A stretch of DNA of 64,000 nt, from assembly GCF_003048405.1 (NCBI RefSeq), contig NZ_PIQS01000001.1, positions 558,001 to 622,000 of the forward strand. Reading direction: 5' to 3'. Positions 34,869 to 44,034 of this stretch are shown in pieces; position 1 is the first letter of the stretch, and each line of letters opens with the position of its first letter. This stretch comes from Campylobacter concisus. Lineage in GTDB: Bacteria > Campylobacterota > Campylobacteria > Campylobacterales > Campylobacteraceae. Below the pieces are notes generated by a model. The model made no database searches and had not been told where the DNA came from. It worked only from the letters and a program-made list of their open reading frames with translations. The translations under genes were made by a program, and so were the position numbers.

Positions 34869-37732
34869 TGGATTTTTTAAATATAAATAAAAAGAAGTTA
34901 GATATAAAAAATAAAAATAATGAAATAGTAGGTGTTGATAAAAAAAGCAAATATGGGGATGCAACAAGAGCAATAAAAGCTACTGGTGGTGCATTTAGTA
35001 CTATTGCTGGACCTGGTGGTTTTGTTTATGAGAAAGCTGCTGATATAGCCGAAAGACAGATTGATATTACAAAAGATAAAGACTACAGAGAATTTAAAGA
35101 AATTAAAAAAATGGATCAAGTGGAGTGGTTTAAAAACTATCGTAACCTCACCGACACCGATATTGAAATGTTTGAAAAGGCATTACAACAAGAAGAAGAA
35201 AACGAAAAAAGATTGAAAGAGCAACAAATGGACAAAAATTTAACATCACCAACATCATCACTGACTAAGCCTGTCATGCTAGCATCTAGCAATTCAGTAG
35301 CAACAGACGGCTTTATGGACTACGACGTATCTAACGATACCTTCTCAACTCTTCAGATAGCAAACGAGTCAAACGATAAATTTATCGTTACACGTGCAGA
35401 TATTTATGAAAATTTAGAAAGTATATTTAGAATAGAGTGCTTTGCTTATATAAATTTGGTAAAAAACCCACTTTATGAAAATTTAGACACTATCTACAAT
35501 AACGATAAAAGCTACTCAAGCATATATAAGTATCTTGATAAAAGTATAAAGCTAAGCATAAAAAGGCCGTCTTCAACAAATAAAAATATCGTTCCAGATG
35601 GTAGCTCAAACGATATGCACTTTAGTGGAATAGTAAGCGATGTAGAGTATCTTGGAGTAGATGATGAGACTAGTACAAATATAGATAAAAAATACTTCTT
35701 TAAATTCAAGCTAACTTCGCCACTATATAGACTAAGCATAAATAGAGCAAATAGAATTTATACAGACCAGAGTATTTTAGAAGTAGTAAAGGATATTTTA
35801 GCTTTTAATAAACAAAGACTAACCAAAGAGCTAGACTTCTCAAATATCAAAAATAACTACAACAAAAGAGAATTTATAGCCCAGTACAATGAGAGTGATC
35901 TAGCTTTCATAACAAGGCTTTGTCATGATAGCGGTATATATTTTTATGAAGACAATGAAAAAATTTACTTTCATGATACATTTATACTAGCTTATAGCAA
36001 TCAAAATGAAAATTTTACTTCAAGCGATACAAGTAGTGGCAAGGAAGCTAGAAAAGTAAGCTTTAATGTAAATTTGAATAATAATCTAGCAACCGAGCAT
36101 ATAAATAAAATAACAAAGAGCGAGACGCTAAAGGCAAATAGCTTTACGCACTCTTTTCAAAATACAGCTTATCCAAATGTGCTAGAGAGTAAAAATGAAA
36201 AGATATTTGACGAACAGGTAAATATCTATGACAAGCATATAAATTTAGATGAGTATTCATTTAGTGACACTAGCTTGCTTGAAGTTAGCACCTACCTTAA
36301 AAAACTAAGAAGCGATATGCTTTTAAAAGAATTTACCGCTAGCTCAAATGTATTTGCACTAAATTTAAATGACAATATCTCGGTAGCCATTGACGCTAGC
36401 AAGGGCGAATATGAGTTTAAAATAATAGCTTTAAAGCATACTTATATTGATGAGAGCGTTTTAGAAAATACTTTAAATTTAGGCGACAATGTCCCATTTA
36501 AAGATAAAAAATTTATAAGCTCATACACAAACGAGATAAGCATCATTCCAAGTAGTGTGAAATTTGTCCCAAGCTACAAGCAAAAGCCAAAGGCACCAGA
36601 CATCACGCTAGGTCTTGTAGTCGGTCAAGATGGACTAAATAGCCAAAATAATACGATCCATACTGATAGCTATGGTAGGGTAAAGGTGAGGTTAAATGCT
36701 TTTAGTACACAAGAGATAATCGATAAAGACGATGCCATCAACGCAAGCTATCACAAGAGTGCTTATCTAAGGGTGATAACGCCTATTGCTAGCAATAGCT
36801 CAGGATTTTTTGCCATACCAAGGATCGGCGATGAGGTTATCATCTCGTTTTTACAAAATGACATAGACAACCCAGTAGTAAGTGGCAGCCTATATAATGC
36901 TTCAAATGCGCCACTTGTAAATGTAGATAGTAACTATCACCAAACATCTCTTAGCTCAAAGACAATCGGCGCAAATGAGACTGGTATAAACGAGATCACT
37001 TTATCAAATTTAAAAAATAAAGAGCAAATTTATGTAAAAGCAGAAAAGGACTATGACGAGCTTGTAAATAACGACTTTTCTCAAACAATACTAAACGACA
37101 AAAGCTCACAAGTGCATGGAAGTTATACTGAACGAGTAAAAAAAGCCCACATTCAGACGATAGATCTAGCAAAAAATGTAAATGTGGGAGCTGAGTATCT
37201 AACAACAGTTGGACTTTCAAAAGATACAGTAGTGGGTGTCTCAAATACGCTAAACGTAGCTATTGATAATAACACAAGAGTAGGTCAAGATAGTCATGAA
37301 TTTGTAGGACATGATAAATTTGTAGAAGTAAAATCAAATCTTAATACGACCATACATAACGATGAGATGAAAGAGGTAAAAGGCACAAAAGAGCAGAACA
37401 TAGATGGTGGCTATAAACTAAATTCACAAAAAGGTATAAATGAATTTAGTAATGAGCATATCGTGCTTCAGGCAAATAGCTACATTGATATAAATGCTAA
37501 GTCAAATTTTACAACAAAAACAGCTGCCCAGCACACTGAGATTGCTGATTCAAAATTTAGCAATATAGAGACGACTTATGAGGTAAATGCCAAAGATAAG
37601 ATAATCCATCAAGTGGGTAGCACAAAAGTAACGATAGAAGGATCAAGCGTCGTGATAGAAGTAGCTGGCGTAAAGGCGATATTTGATAGTAGAGGGCTAA
37701 GAGTTATCGGTGGAGATATAAAGGCTTTATAA
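34868..37732 (+). CDS. vgrG: T6SS spike protein VgrG with unusual N-terminal extension
   Basis: 954 residues from a GTG. The VgrG core begins near residue 170 (KFIVTRADIYENLES); the gp27-like part follows, then the gp5-like OB fold (ITLGLVVGQDG, YGRVKVRL, PRIGDEVIISFLQNDIDNP) and a C-terminal beta-helix ending GLRVIGGDIKAL. Ahead of the core are about 165 extra residues: a Gly/Ala stretch (AIKATGGAFSTIAGPGG), a charged middle and a coiled coil near 98-120. Evolved VgrGs normally carry added domains at the C-terminus. The extension could be an effector remnant, an adaptor, or a false extension if translation begins at an internal ATG such as that at residue 121. Confidence 0.85.
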   Translation: MDFLNINKKKLDIKNKNNEIVGVDKKSKYGDATRAIKATGGAFSTIAGPGGFVYEKAADIAERQIDITKDKDYREFKEIKKMDQVEWFKNYRNLTDTDIEMFEKALQQEEENEKRLKEQQMDKNLTSPTSSLTKPVMLASSNSVATDGFMDYDVSNDTFSTLQIANESNDKFIVTRADIYENLESIFRIECFAYINLVKNPLYENLDTIYNNDKSYSSIYKYLDKSIKLSIKRPSSTNKNIVPDGSSNDMHFSGIVSDVEYLGVDDETSTNIDKKYFFKFKLTSPLYRLSINRANRIYTDQSILEVVKDILAFNKQRLTKELDFSNIKNNYNKREFIAQYNESDLAFITRLCHDSGIYFYEDNEKIYFHDTFILAYSNQNENFTSSDTSSGKEARKVSFNVNLNNNLATEHINKITKSETLKANSFTHSFQNTAYPNVLESKNEKIFDEQVNIYDKHINLDEYSFSDTSLLEVSTYLKKLRSDMLLKEFTASSNVFALNLNDNISVAIDASKGEYEFKIIALKHTYIDESVLENTLNLGDNVPFKDKKFISSYTNEISIIPSSVKFVPSYKQKPKAPDITLGLVVGQDGLNSQNNTIHTDSYGRVKVRLNAFSTQEIIDKDDAINASYHKSAYLRVITPIASNSSGFFAIPRIGDEVIISFLQNDIDNPVVSGSLYNASNAPLVNVDSNYHQTSLSSKTIGANETGINEITLSNLKNKEQIYVKAEKDYDELVNNDFSQTILNDKSSQVHGSYTERVKKAHIQTIDLAKNVNVGAEYLTTVGLSKDTVVGVSNTLNVAIDNNTRVGQDSHEFVGHDKFVEVKSNLNTTIHNDEMKEVKGTKEQNIDGGYKLNSQKGINEFSNEHIVLQANSYIDINAKSNFTTKTAAQHTEIADSKFSNIETTYEVNAKDKIIHQVGSTKVTIEGSSVVIEVAGVKAIFDSRGLRVIGGDIKAL

Positions 37733-37742
37733 GATCATATTT

Positions 37743-37772
37743 AAAGACTTACTTTGTATTTTAGTAGGTCTT
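37743..37772 (+). terminator. Terminator after vgrG
   Basis: AAAGACTTACT pairs with AGTAGGTCTTT (one T-G wobble), followed by AAATTTTT. It lies 10 bp after the vgrG stop and closes the T6SS region. Confidence 0.7.
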
Positions 37773-37881
37773 TAAATTTTTAAATAAAATCAATCTCTGC
37801 TAACTCTGCTAAAACTAAAAATTTTAAAGGCAAAGGCCAAATTTAGAGCTAAGATAAAAGCTAGCCACACAAATTTTTCAA

Positions 37882-38467
37882 CATTGTACCCCAGTACAAT
37901 AGACAAGCCCTTCTAAAATTTATATAATTCATTCAAAATTTCAAATACTATAAACAATAAGGAGAACATGATGGCTAAAGAAGCCGGAGTAGTTAAAAGT
38001 ATAAACGGAGGAATAGCAAGAGCACTTAATGACTTAACAGGAGAGGTAAGACAATTAAGTGTAGGAGATATTGTATACCAAGGTGAAAAGATAGTTACAG
38101 AGGGTTCTAACTCTAAAGTAACAATAACTCAAACTGATGGTAAAGATATAACTTTAATAGGTAAAGATACTCTAACTCTAGACCAAGACTCTAATAATAA
38201 CGAAACAGTAGCTGATATCTCAGCTTTACAACAAGCCATCTTAAAAGGAACAGATCTTAATGCTCTAGAAGAAACTGCTGCAGGTGGTCCACAAGCAGGT
38301 GGTAATGGTGGAGATGGCGTAAGCTTATCTTCTACTAGCTTTGCAGAAGGAGGCCACATTAGTAACATCAATGCTAATGTAGGAAGCATAGATGCTTTAT
38401 CTCTAGCAGCAGGTGGAGATAATAGCTTTGGTGTAAGTGGAGGAAGTGCTGTTGGGGCTGGAGCTGG
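37882..38467. repeat. 586-bp direct repeat, copy A
   Basis: From the operator through the promoter, the ribosome site and the first 155 or so codons, this sequence matches 47406-47991 base for base as far as I can read. It ends inside a Gly/Ala-rich linker (GCTGGAGCTGG). The offset is 9524 bp. Confidence 0.85.
37884..37899. promoter_or_regulatory. Palindromic operator of adhesin gene A
   Basis: TTGTAC-CCCA-GTACAA, a perfect inverted repeat of 6-bp arms with a 4-bp spacer, 68 bp upstream of the first ATG. A TATAAT-like -10 (in TTTATATAATTC) lies downstream, so the palindrome falls around or upstream of the -35. The same palindrome precedes the genes at 47495 and 59693. Confidence 0.7.
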
Positions 38468-41400
38468 AGCAACAGGACCTACTTTACCAGCAGGAAGTAT
38501 AAAAATTCCATTGTCAGCTTATACAGGAGAGGATGTATCATCAGGATTATTAACTTCATTTCACTCTTCTATACCTCATGGATACCACTTATATAGACAT
38601 ACTGATGGCAGAGATTATCTAACTCCTGACGATCCTACTGCTCCTAGTGCATTTGAATATAAAGAAGGTTGGTATGTAAGTAATGACGGTAAGCTAGCTA
38701 TAGGTCAAGATAATGCTAAAGATTTAGCGGTAACTAGCACAGCAAAAGCTTCAAACTATCCAGATGATGGCTCAGTAGCTAAGATAGTAGATCCTAATCC
38801 AAGTTTAAAGGTGTTTGGGTCGGATAACATAGATAAAATAACAGTAGACAATGCAAAAATAGAATCTGTATATGGTGGAGTTGGAAACGATAATATCGAT
38901 CTCAAAAACGGTGCAGAGGCAGTAGAAATTTTTGGTGGTTCTGGAAATGATGGTATAACCGTAAATAATTCTACGGTAAGTGGACGAGCTGCTAAAGATT
39001 ATATGGGAGATGATACCACAGATGCTATTAGCGGTGGCGACGGCGTAGACAGGATCTCTTTACAAAACGGATCTAGAATAAACGGAAACGTATACGGTAA
39101 TGCGGGAAAAGATATTATAACCGTAGATAGCGGTGCTAAAGTAGAGGGTATTATATACGGAGACACGAAGACAAAGAACGATAAGTATGAAAAGGCAGTA
39201 AATCCAAGCTTGGATATAGAAGATAAAGGTGCCGATGCCGATACTATAACGCTAAGCGGCAGAGGAACGAGTGCAAAATTCATAGCCGGTGGAGACGGTG
39301 ACGATATCATCACGGTAAAAGATGGCGCAAGGACTAATTACATCCAAGGCGACGAAGGCGGGGATACTATAACCGTAAGTGGTAAAGATGCTTATGCTGC
39401 TTACATAAATGGTAGAGGCGGCGACGATAAGATATTTGTAGAAAATGGCGCTAAAGCAGGTTATGTATGGGGTATGTGGGGAAATGACGAGATTACGGTA
39501 CGCGGTCAAGGAACTACGATACTAAGAAACGTTGAAGGTAGAGAAGATAGCGATACTATTAAAATTTTAGACGGTGCGAGAGTAAAAGGATACGTTAGCG
39601 GCGGACGCGGCGAAAGTCCTAGCGCATACGGCGGAGCTGAAAAATCAGATAACGATAATATCACTGTTGAAAATGCTATAGTTGACGGTAATGTAGAAGG
39701 TAGTATGCGAAATAATTATTCCGGTGATGACGGAATAAAAATTAAAAATTCTCATATAGGCGGAATATCTGGTGGTTTTGGTGAAAATAATATAGATATC
39801 TCAAATGTTACTAATTTAGATGCAAAAACTATTTGGGGTAATAAATTTAAAGATACCGTAAATATTGACGGAACGCTAAAAAATTCTACTATTATAACTG
39901 TTGAGGGCGAGGATACAGTTAATATTAACGCTGGTGCGACAATAAATAATATTAGTATAAATACTGGAGCTGACAAAGATACTGTAAATGTCAATGCCAA
40001 CATTACCGCTGATGTTGGCAAGCAATCAAATATTATGACCGAGGGCGGTATAGATACTATAAATATCGCTAGTGGAGTAACGCTAACTCGTACTGTTATT
40101 AGCACGGGTGCTGGAGAAGAAACTATAAAGATCAATGCTGGTAAAACAGGTGTTGCAGATCGTATAACATTTGAAGGATCTTCTTTGGATACTGGAGCAG
40201 ATAAAGATATAGTAGAAATCACAAATACTATGTTCAAGAAGGGTAGTAACGGTGAATCATCTAATCTAAATACTGGTGACGGCGACGATAAAATCACTAT
40301 AAAAGAGGGAACTATATTCCAAGATAATTCAGTCATTACAGCTGGACGAGGCAACGATAGAGTATATCTGGAAAGCGGCGTTCAGTTTAATAAAGCTGCC
40401 GTTTGGGCTGATGACGGAGATGACGAGATACATGTTAACGGAGCAGAATTTAACGGTCCTAGAGGTATAGGCGGCGTATCCGGCGGAGCTGGAAACGATA
40501 AAATTTTCATTAACGATGGAACTAAATTTACCGGCGGCTCTATACTGGGCGACGGCGGAGCTACGCTTGATCCTATAAATGGACCGGGAAATGATGAGAT
40601 AACTATTTCAGGTACAAATACCGTTCTAGATAACGTAAATATAGATACTGGCGATGCTAATGCTAATGCGGTTGGCGGAGCTAAAGATACTGTAAAAATC
40701 GAGGATGCGAAACTTAAGTACACTAATATTAAGTCCGGTAATGGTAATGACGAGATAACCATAACCGGAAACGCAAATTTAACCGGCGGATATAACAAGA
40801 GCGGAAGCGGCGATGATACTATAACAGTAAGCGGCAATGCAATCTTAAATAACACGTATCTTCAAGGAGAACAAGGTAGCGATACTATAACTATAGGCGG
40901 CAACGTTAAGGCTAAAGGTGGTAATTTTAACACCGGAGCTGGAGCGGATGATAAGATAGAAATCAAAGATAATGCCGAGTTGGATGGCACTACATTACAG
41001 TTTGAAGGCGGTAAATCAACAGATAAAGCTACTCTAAACGTAACCGGAAACGCCGTACTAAAAGATATATCTATACAGGCATCTTCATCTCTAGGCGAGC
41101 AATATATGAATTTCCATCAAAGCGGCGAAGCTAAAGTAAAAAGCCTTATGGGTAGCCAAAATAAAGACGTTATAGATATAGCGGGCGACTTTACTTATAC
41201 TAATGCCAATCATCTTCAAACTCACGGCGGAGACGATGAGATAAAGATGCACGGCGGAGCTACGGTAAAAGTTAGTGTAGATATGGGCGATGGCAAAGAT
41301 ACTTTAACAATAGATAATGCTACATTTAAAGATTCTCTTGTGAATATGGACGGCGGTAACGACGAGATAAATATAAATGCCGGAGCAAATTTAACCGGCA

Positions 41401-42104
41401 CAAGAATTTATACCGGTGACGGTAATGATACGGTGAATGTAAGAGGCGGTACGTTTAGCGAAGCAGAGATCGGACTAGACAAGGGTAAAAATGAAGTAAA
41501 TATAGAGTCTGGCGCAGTATTTGGCGACCAAGATCCGAGTCTTTTCTATGGCGAGCATAAAACTTATATAAGATCAGATCATAGGGCTAGTCAAAATTCA
41601 GAAGATACTATAAACGTTAAAGCCGGTGCTACCGTCAAAAATGCCGAAATACAAACTTATGGTGGAGAAGATACTTTAAATATAGACGGTACGGTTATAA
41701 ATTCGAACATAAACTTAGGCTCAGGCAATGACACCGTCTCTATCGGTAAAAATGCAAGTATAGACGGCAGCTCTACTATCGACGGCGGGGCCGGCATCGA
41801 TACGCTAAAAATTGCCGACGGCAGTATAGATTTTAGCAGAGTTAAAAATTTCGAAAAACTAGATTTAACCCAAGGCAATAACAATATAAATCTATCAGCT
41901 AAAGACGTTTTAGATATGACTGATAGTAATAACAAGTTAAGAATAGATGGTAATGGTGACGATCACGTAACGCTACAAGGAGGTATAGGTACATGGAATA
42001 AATCTGCTATCCCTAATAGCGATGGTTATACAGTCTATACAAAAACAGAAGGAAGTCACACCGTCACCTTAGAAATTAAAGACGTAGTAGTACACGAGAT
42101 TTAA
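37971..42104 (+). CDS. LapA-like type I secreted adhesin A with retention module
   Basis: About 1377 residues; the second ATG (37971) is preferred because it is better spaced from AAGGAG and aligns with the MAAVAG start of the paralogue at 59693. Residues 1-100 form a retention module (GVVKSINGGIARAL, GDIVYQGEKI, GKDTLTLDQ). TAAG at about 102-105 is the site type cut by LapG-family proteases. A Gly/Ser linker follows, then a long repetitive region with GxGxD-type turns about every 25-30 residues. The C-terminus (LSAKDVLDMTDSNNKLRIDG) is a type I secretion target. The protein is presumably plugged in an outer-membrane TolC-like pore until cleaved. The secretion genes are not in the window. Confidence 0.8.
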   Translation: MAKEAGVVKSINGGIARALNDLTGEVRQLSVGDIVYQGEKIVTEGSNSKVTITQTDGKDITLIGKDTLTLDQDSNNNETVADISALQQAILKGTDLNALEETAAGGPQAGGNGGDGVSLSSTSFAEGGHISNINANVGSIDALSLAAGGDNSFGVSGGSAVGAGAGATGPTLPAGSIKIPLSAYTGEDVSSGLLTSFHSSIPHGYHLYRHTDGRDYLTPDDPTAPSAFEYKEGWYVSNDGKLAIGQDNAKDLAVTSTAKASNYPDDGSVAKIVDPNPSLKVFGSDNIDKITVDNAKIESVYGGVGNDNIDLKNGAEAVEIFGGSGNDGITVNNSTVSGRAAKDYMGDDTTDAISGGDGVDRISLQNGSRINGNVYGNAGKDIITVDSGAKVEGIIYGDTKTKNDKYEKAVNPSLDIEDKGADADTITLSGRGTSAKFIAGGDGDDIITVKDGARTNYIQGDEGGDTITVSGKDAYAAYINGRGGDDKIFVENGAKAGYVWGMWGNDEITVRGQGTTILRNVEGREDSDTIKILDGARVKGYVSGGRGESPSAYGGAEKSDNDNITVENAIVDGNVEGSMRNNYSGDDGIKIKNSHIGGISGGFGENNIDISNVTNLDAKTIWGNKFKDTVNIDGTLKNSTIITVEGEDTVNINAGATINNISINTGADKDTVNVNANITADVGKQSNIMTEGGIDTINIASGVTLTRTVISTGAGEETIKINAGKTGVADRITFEGSSLDTGADKDIVEITNTMFKKGSNGESSNLNTGDGDDKITIKEGTIFQDNSVITAGRGNDRVYLESGVQFNKAAVWADDGDDEIHVNGAEFNGPRGIGGVSGGAGNDKIFINDGTKFTGGSILGDGGATLDPINGPGNDEITISGTNTVLDNVNIDTGDANANAVGGAKDTVKIEDAKLKYTNIKSGNGNDEITITGNANLTGGYNKSGSGDDTITVSGNAILNNTYLQGEQGSDTITIGGNVKAKGGNFNTGAGADDKIEIKDNAELDGTTLQFEGGKSTDKATLNVTGNAVLKDISIQASSSLGEQYMNFHQSGEAKVKSLMGSQNKDVIDIAGDFTYTNANHLQTHGGDDEIKMHGGATVKVSVDMGDGKDTLTIDNATFKDSLVNMDGGNDEININAGANLTGTRIYTGDGNDTVNVRGGTFSEAEIGLDKGKNEVNIESGAVFGDQDPSLFYGEHKTYIRSDHRASQNSEDTINVKAGATVKNAEIQTYGGEDTLNIDGTVINSNINLGSGNDTVSIGKNASIDGSSTIDGGAGIDTLKIADGSIDFSRVKNFEKLDLTQGNNNINLSAKDVLDMTDSNNKLRIDGNGDDHVTLQGGIGTWNKSAIPNSDGYTVYTKTEGSHTVTLEIKDVVVHEI

Positions 42105-42123
42105 AATTTAACTAATTACTTTA

Positions 42124-42148
42124 ATCCCAAAGGAAATTCCTTTGGGAT
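42124..42148 (+). terminator. Terminator of adhesin gene A
   Basis: ATCCCAAAGGAA and its complement TTCCTTTGGGAT around one base, followed by ATTCTTTCTT. An almost identical hairpin follows adhesin gene B at 51657, so the 3' flank was duplicated too. Confidence 0.8.
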
Positions 42149-42304
42149 ATTCTTTCTTGTCATTAAATTTTTATAATTGTTTATCTTTTTAATCTATATA
42201 AAATAACCTTTTGTCTATTTTTGTATAAATTTATAAATGCTTAATAATAGTTTTATGGCTTATGGTCTGGTAAAAGCTATTATAAAGGCCTAAGCACTCT
42301 ATAA

Positions 42305-43081
42305 TTAATTGATGTTCCACCTAACCAGCAACCTTCTTTTATCTTCGACGTTTAAATTTATAAAATCGATACCGAAAAGTTTCGTTAAATTTTCGCCCTT
42401 TAAAATTTGACCCGTTGCGCCGAATTCATATCCTAAGGGGCCGTTTAAAAGCAAGGTTTTATCCGCCGCCGCAAGCGCGTGATCGGGGTGATGCGAGGTA
42501 AAGATCACGCAGGTTTTTCGCTCGCTATTTAGCTTTTTGATTAGGCTTAAAACGGCATTTTGATGAAAGACGTCGAGGTACGACGTAGGCTCGTCCATGA
42601 CGAGAATTTTAGGCTGTAGTACTAGCGAGCGAGCTATAAGCGCCAGCTGCATCATGCCGCCGCTTAGCTCGTCTACGTTTAAATTTAAATACTCGCTAAC
42701 GCCCGCTATCCGCGCGGCTTCCTCAGCCATCGCTCTATCCTTCGCGCTCGGCCTTGAAAACATACCGACGTTTGCGTTTACGCCCATTAAAATCAGATCT
42801 TTTACTTTAAAGCTAAAAGCGATATTTTCGCTTTGAGGCACGTATCCTACGAGCTTGGCGCGCTCTTTACCGCTAAGAGAGGCATGATCGCGGTCATCGA
42901 TCAAAATTCGGCCGCTTTTTGCCTTTAAGAGTCCTAAAATAATCTTTAAAAACGTAGATTTGCCTATGCCGTTTGGGCCCAAAATCGCAAGCGTTTCGCC
43001 GCTTTTTAGGCTAAGGCTCAAATTTTGCAAAATTTGCTTGCGCTCGTATGAAAAGCTTAAATTTTCTACGCTTAAGACCAT
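42305..43081 (-). CDS. Iron/heme-type ABC transporter ATPase
   Basis: 258 residues of the FecE/FepC type. Walker A GPNGIGKST, signature LSGGMMQLALIARSL, Walker B ILVMDEPTSYLD and an H-loop FTSHHPDHA are all present. It overlaps the permease gene by 10 bp. With the permease, binding protein and TonB receptor upstream it forms a complete importer for an iron complex or heme. The DNA is GC-rich compared with the flanking adhesin 5' cassettes. Confidence 0.9.
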   Translation of the reverse strand: MVLSVENLSFSYERKQILQNLSLSLKSGETLAILGPNGIGKSTFLKIILGLLKAKSGRILIDDRDHASLSGKERAKLVGYVPQSENIAFSFKVKDLILMGVNANVGMFSRPSAKDRAMAEEAARIAGVSEYLNLNVDELSGGMMQLALIARSLVLQPKILVMDEPTSYLDVFHQNAVLSLIKKLNSERKTCVIFTSHHPDHALAAADKTLLLNGPLGYEFGATGQILKGENLTKLFGIDFINLNVEDKRRLLVRWNIN

Positions 43082-44034
43082 CTTTTGCCCTTTTTAACGA
43101 TGATGATGCCGATCATAGGAGCGCCTATAAGAGCGGTTAGGATACTTAGAGGGATTTCAGCCGAGCTCACGCTTCTAGCCGCAACGTCGGTTAGCATCAA
43201 AAATATCCCGCCTAAAATCGCCGAAATCGGAACTAGCTGCGAGTTATCGGAACCGTAAATAAGCCTAGTAACATGCGGCATTAAAAGCCCGATCCAGCCG
43301 ATGATACCCGCTATCGCTACGCTTGCGGCCGTTATCAGCGTAGCAAGCACGATAAAGATAAAGCCTAAAAATTTACTCTCGCCCAAAATACTTGCATGTT
43401 CGCCGCCTAGGGATAAAATATTTAGCTTCCAGCCCATTAGGCTCAAAAGCACAAGCCCGCTAACGCAAACGGGAGCAAGCGCTGCCACGTCGCTCCAAGA
43501 TATGGCGCTTAGGCTTCCCATTAGCCAATATACGATGCTAGGTAGCTTTTCTTGCGTGTCGGCGACGTATTTTACGGCGGAGATCAGCGCCTCAAAGATA
43601 GCGCCCGTGATTATACCGGCAAGCACCAGCATGAGCTTTGAGTTTTTGTTTGCCAAAACACCCAACGCGTAAGCTATCATGACAGCTAAAAAGCCAAAAA
43701 CGAAAGCGCCTATTTGCGTGGCTACGGGACTGCCGAAGGCTAAAATGCAAACCACCGCGCCAAATCCCGCTCCACTGCCGACGCCCAGGATATTCGGGCT
43801 TACCAAAGGATTTGCAAACATCGCCTGAAATATCACGCCCGCCGCGCTAAGGCTGGCGCCTATCAAAAACGCCGCTATCAGCCTAGGTAAGCGCAGGTCC
43901 AATATCAAGGCGTAAAGCGTCTCTTTGTCGTTTTGATAATAATCAATTAGCCCGTCAATAGAAATCCTGCCCGCAAGCAGCGAAAAAATAACCGCAAAAA
44001 CTAGCAAAAGCGATAAAAATAGATATTTTTTCAT
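43072..44034 (-). CDS. FecCD/BtuC-family ABC permease
   Basis: 320 residues and about nine to ten hydrophobic helices, with the family motifs LRLPRLIAAFLIGASLSAAG and NPLVSPNILGVGSGAGFGA, and GLLMPHVTRLIYG late. It forms the inner-membrane channel with the ATPase at 42305. It shares its last base position with the start of its neighbour at 44034 (1-bp overlap). Confidence 0.9.
   Translation of the reverse strand: MKKYLFLSLLLVFAVIFSLLAGRISIDGLIDYYQNDKETLYALILDLRLPRLIAAFLIGASLSAAGVIFQAMFANPLVSPNILGVGSGAGFGAVVCILAFGSPVATQIGAFVFGFLAVMIAYALGVLANKNSKLMLVLAGIITGAIFEALISAVKYVADTQEKLPSIVYWLMGSLSAISWSDVAALAPVCVSGLVLLSLMGWKLNILSLGGEHASILGESKFLGFIFIVLATLITAASVAIAGIIGWIGLLMPHVTRLIYGSDNSQLVPISAILGGIFLMLTDVAARSVSSAEIPLSILTALIGAPMIGIIIVKKGKRWS

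Noticed and set aside
39752..40354. 200-codon open frame opposite adhesin A (and similar ones opposite adhesin B, e.g. 48871-49518)
   Set aside because: These result from the repeated Gly/Asp/Asn codons on the coding strand; no ribosome sites and a low-complexity product.
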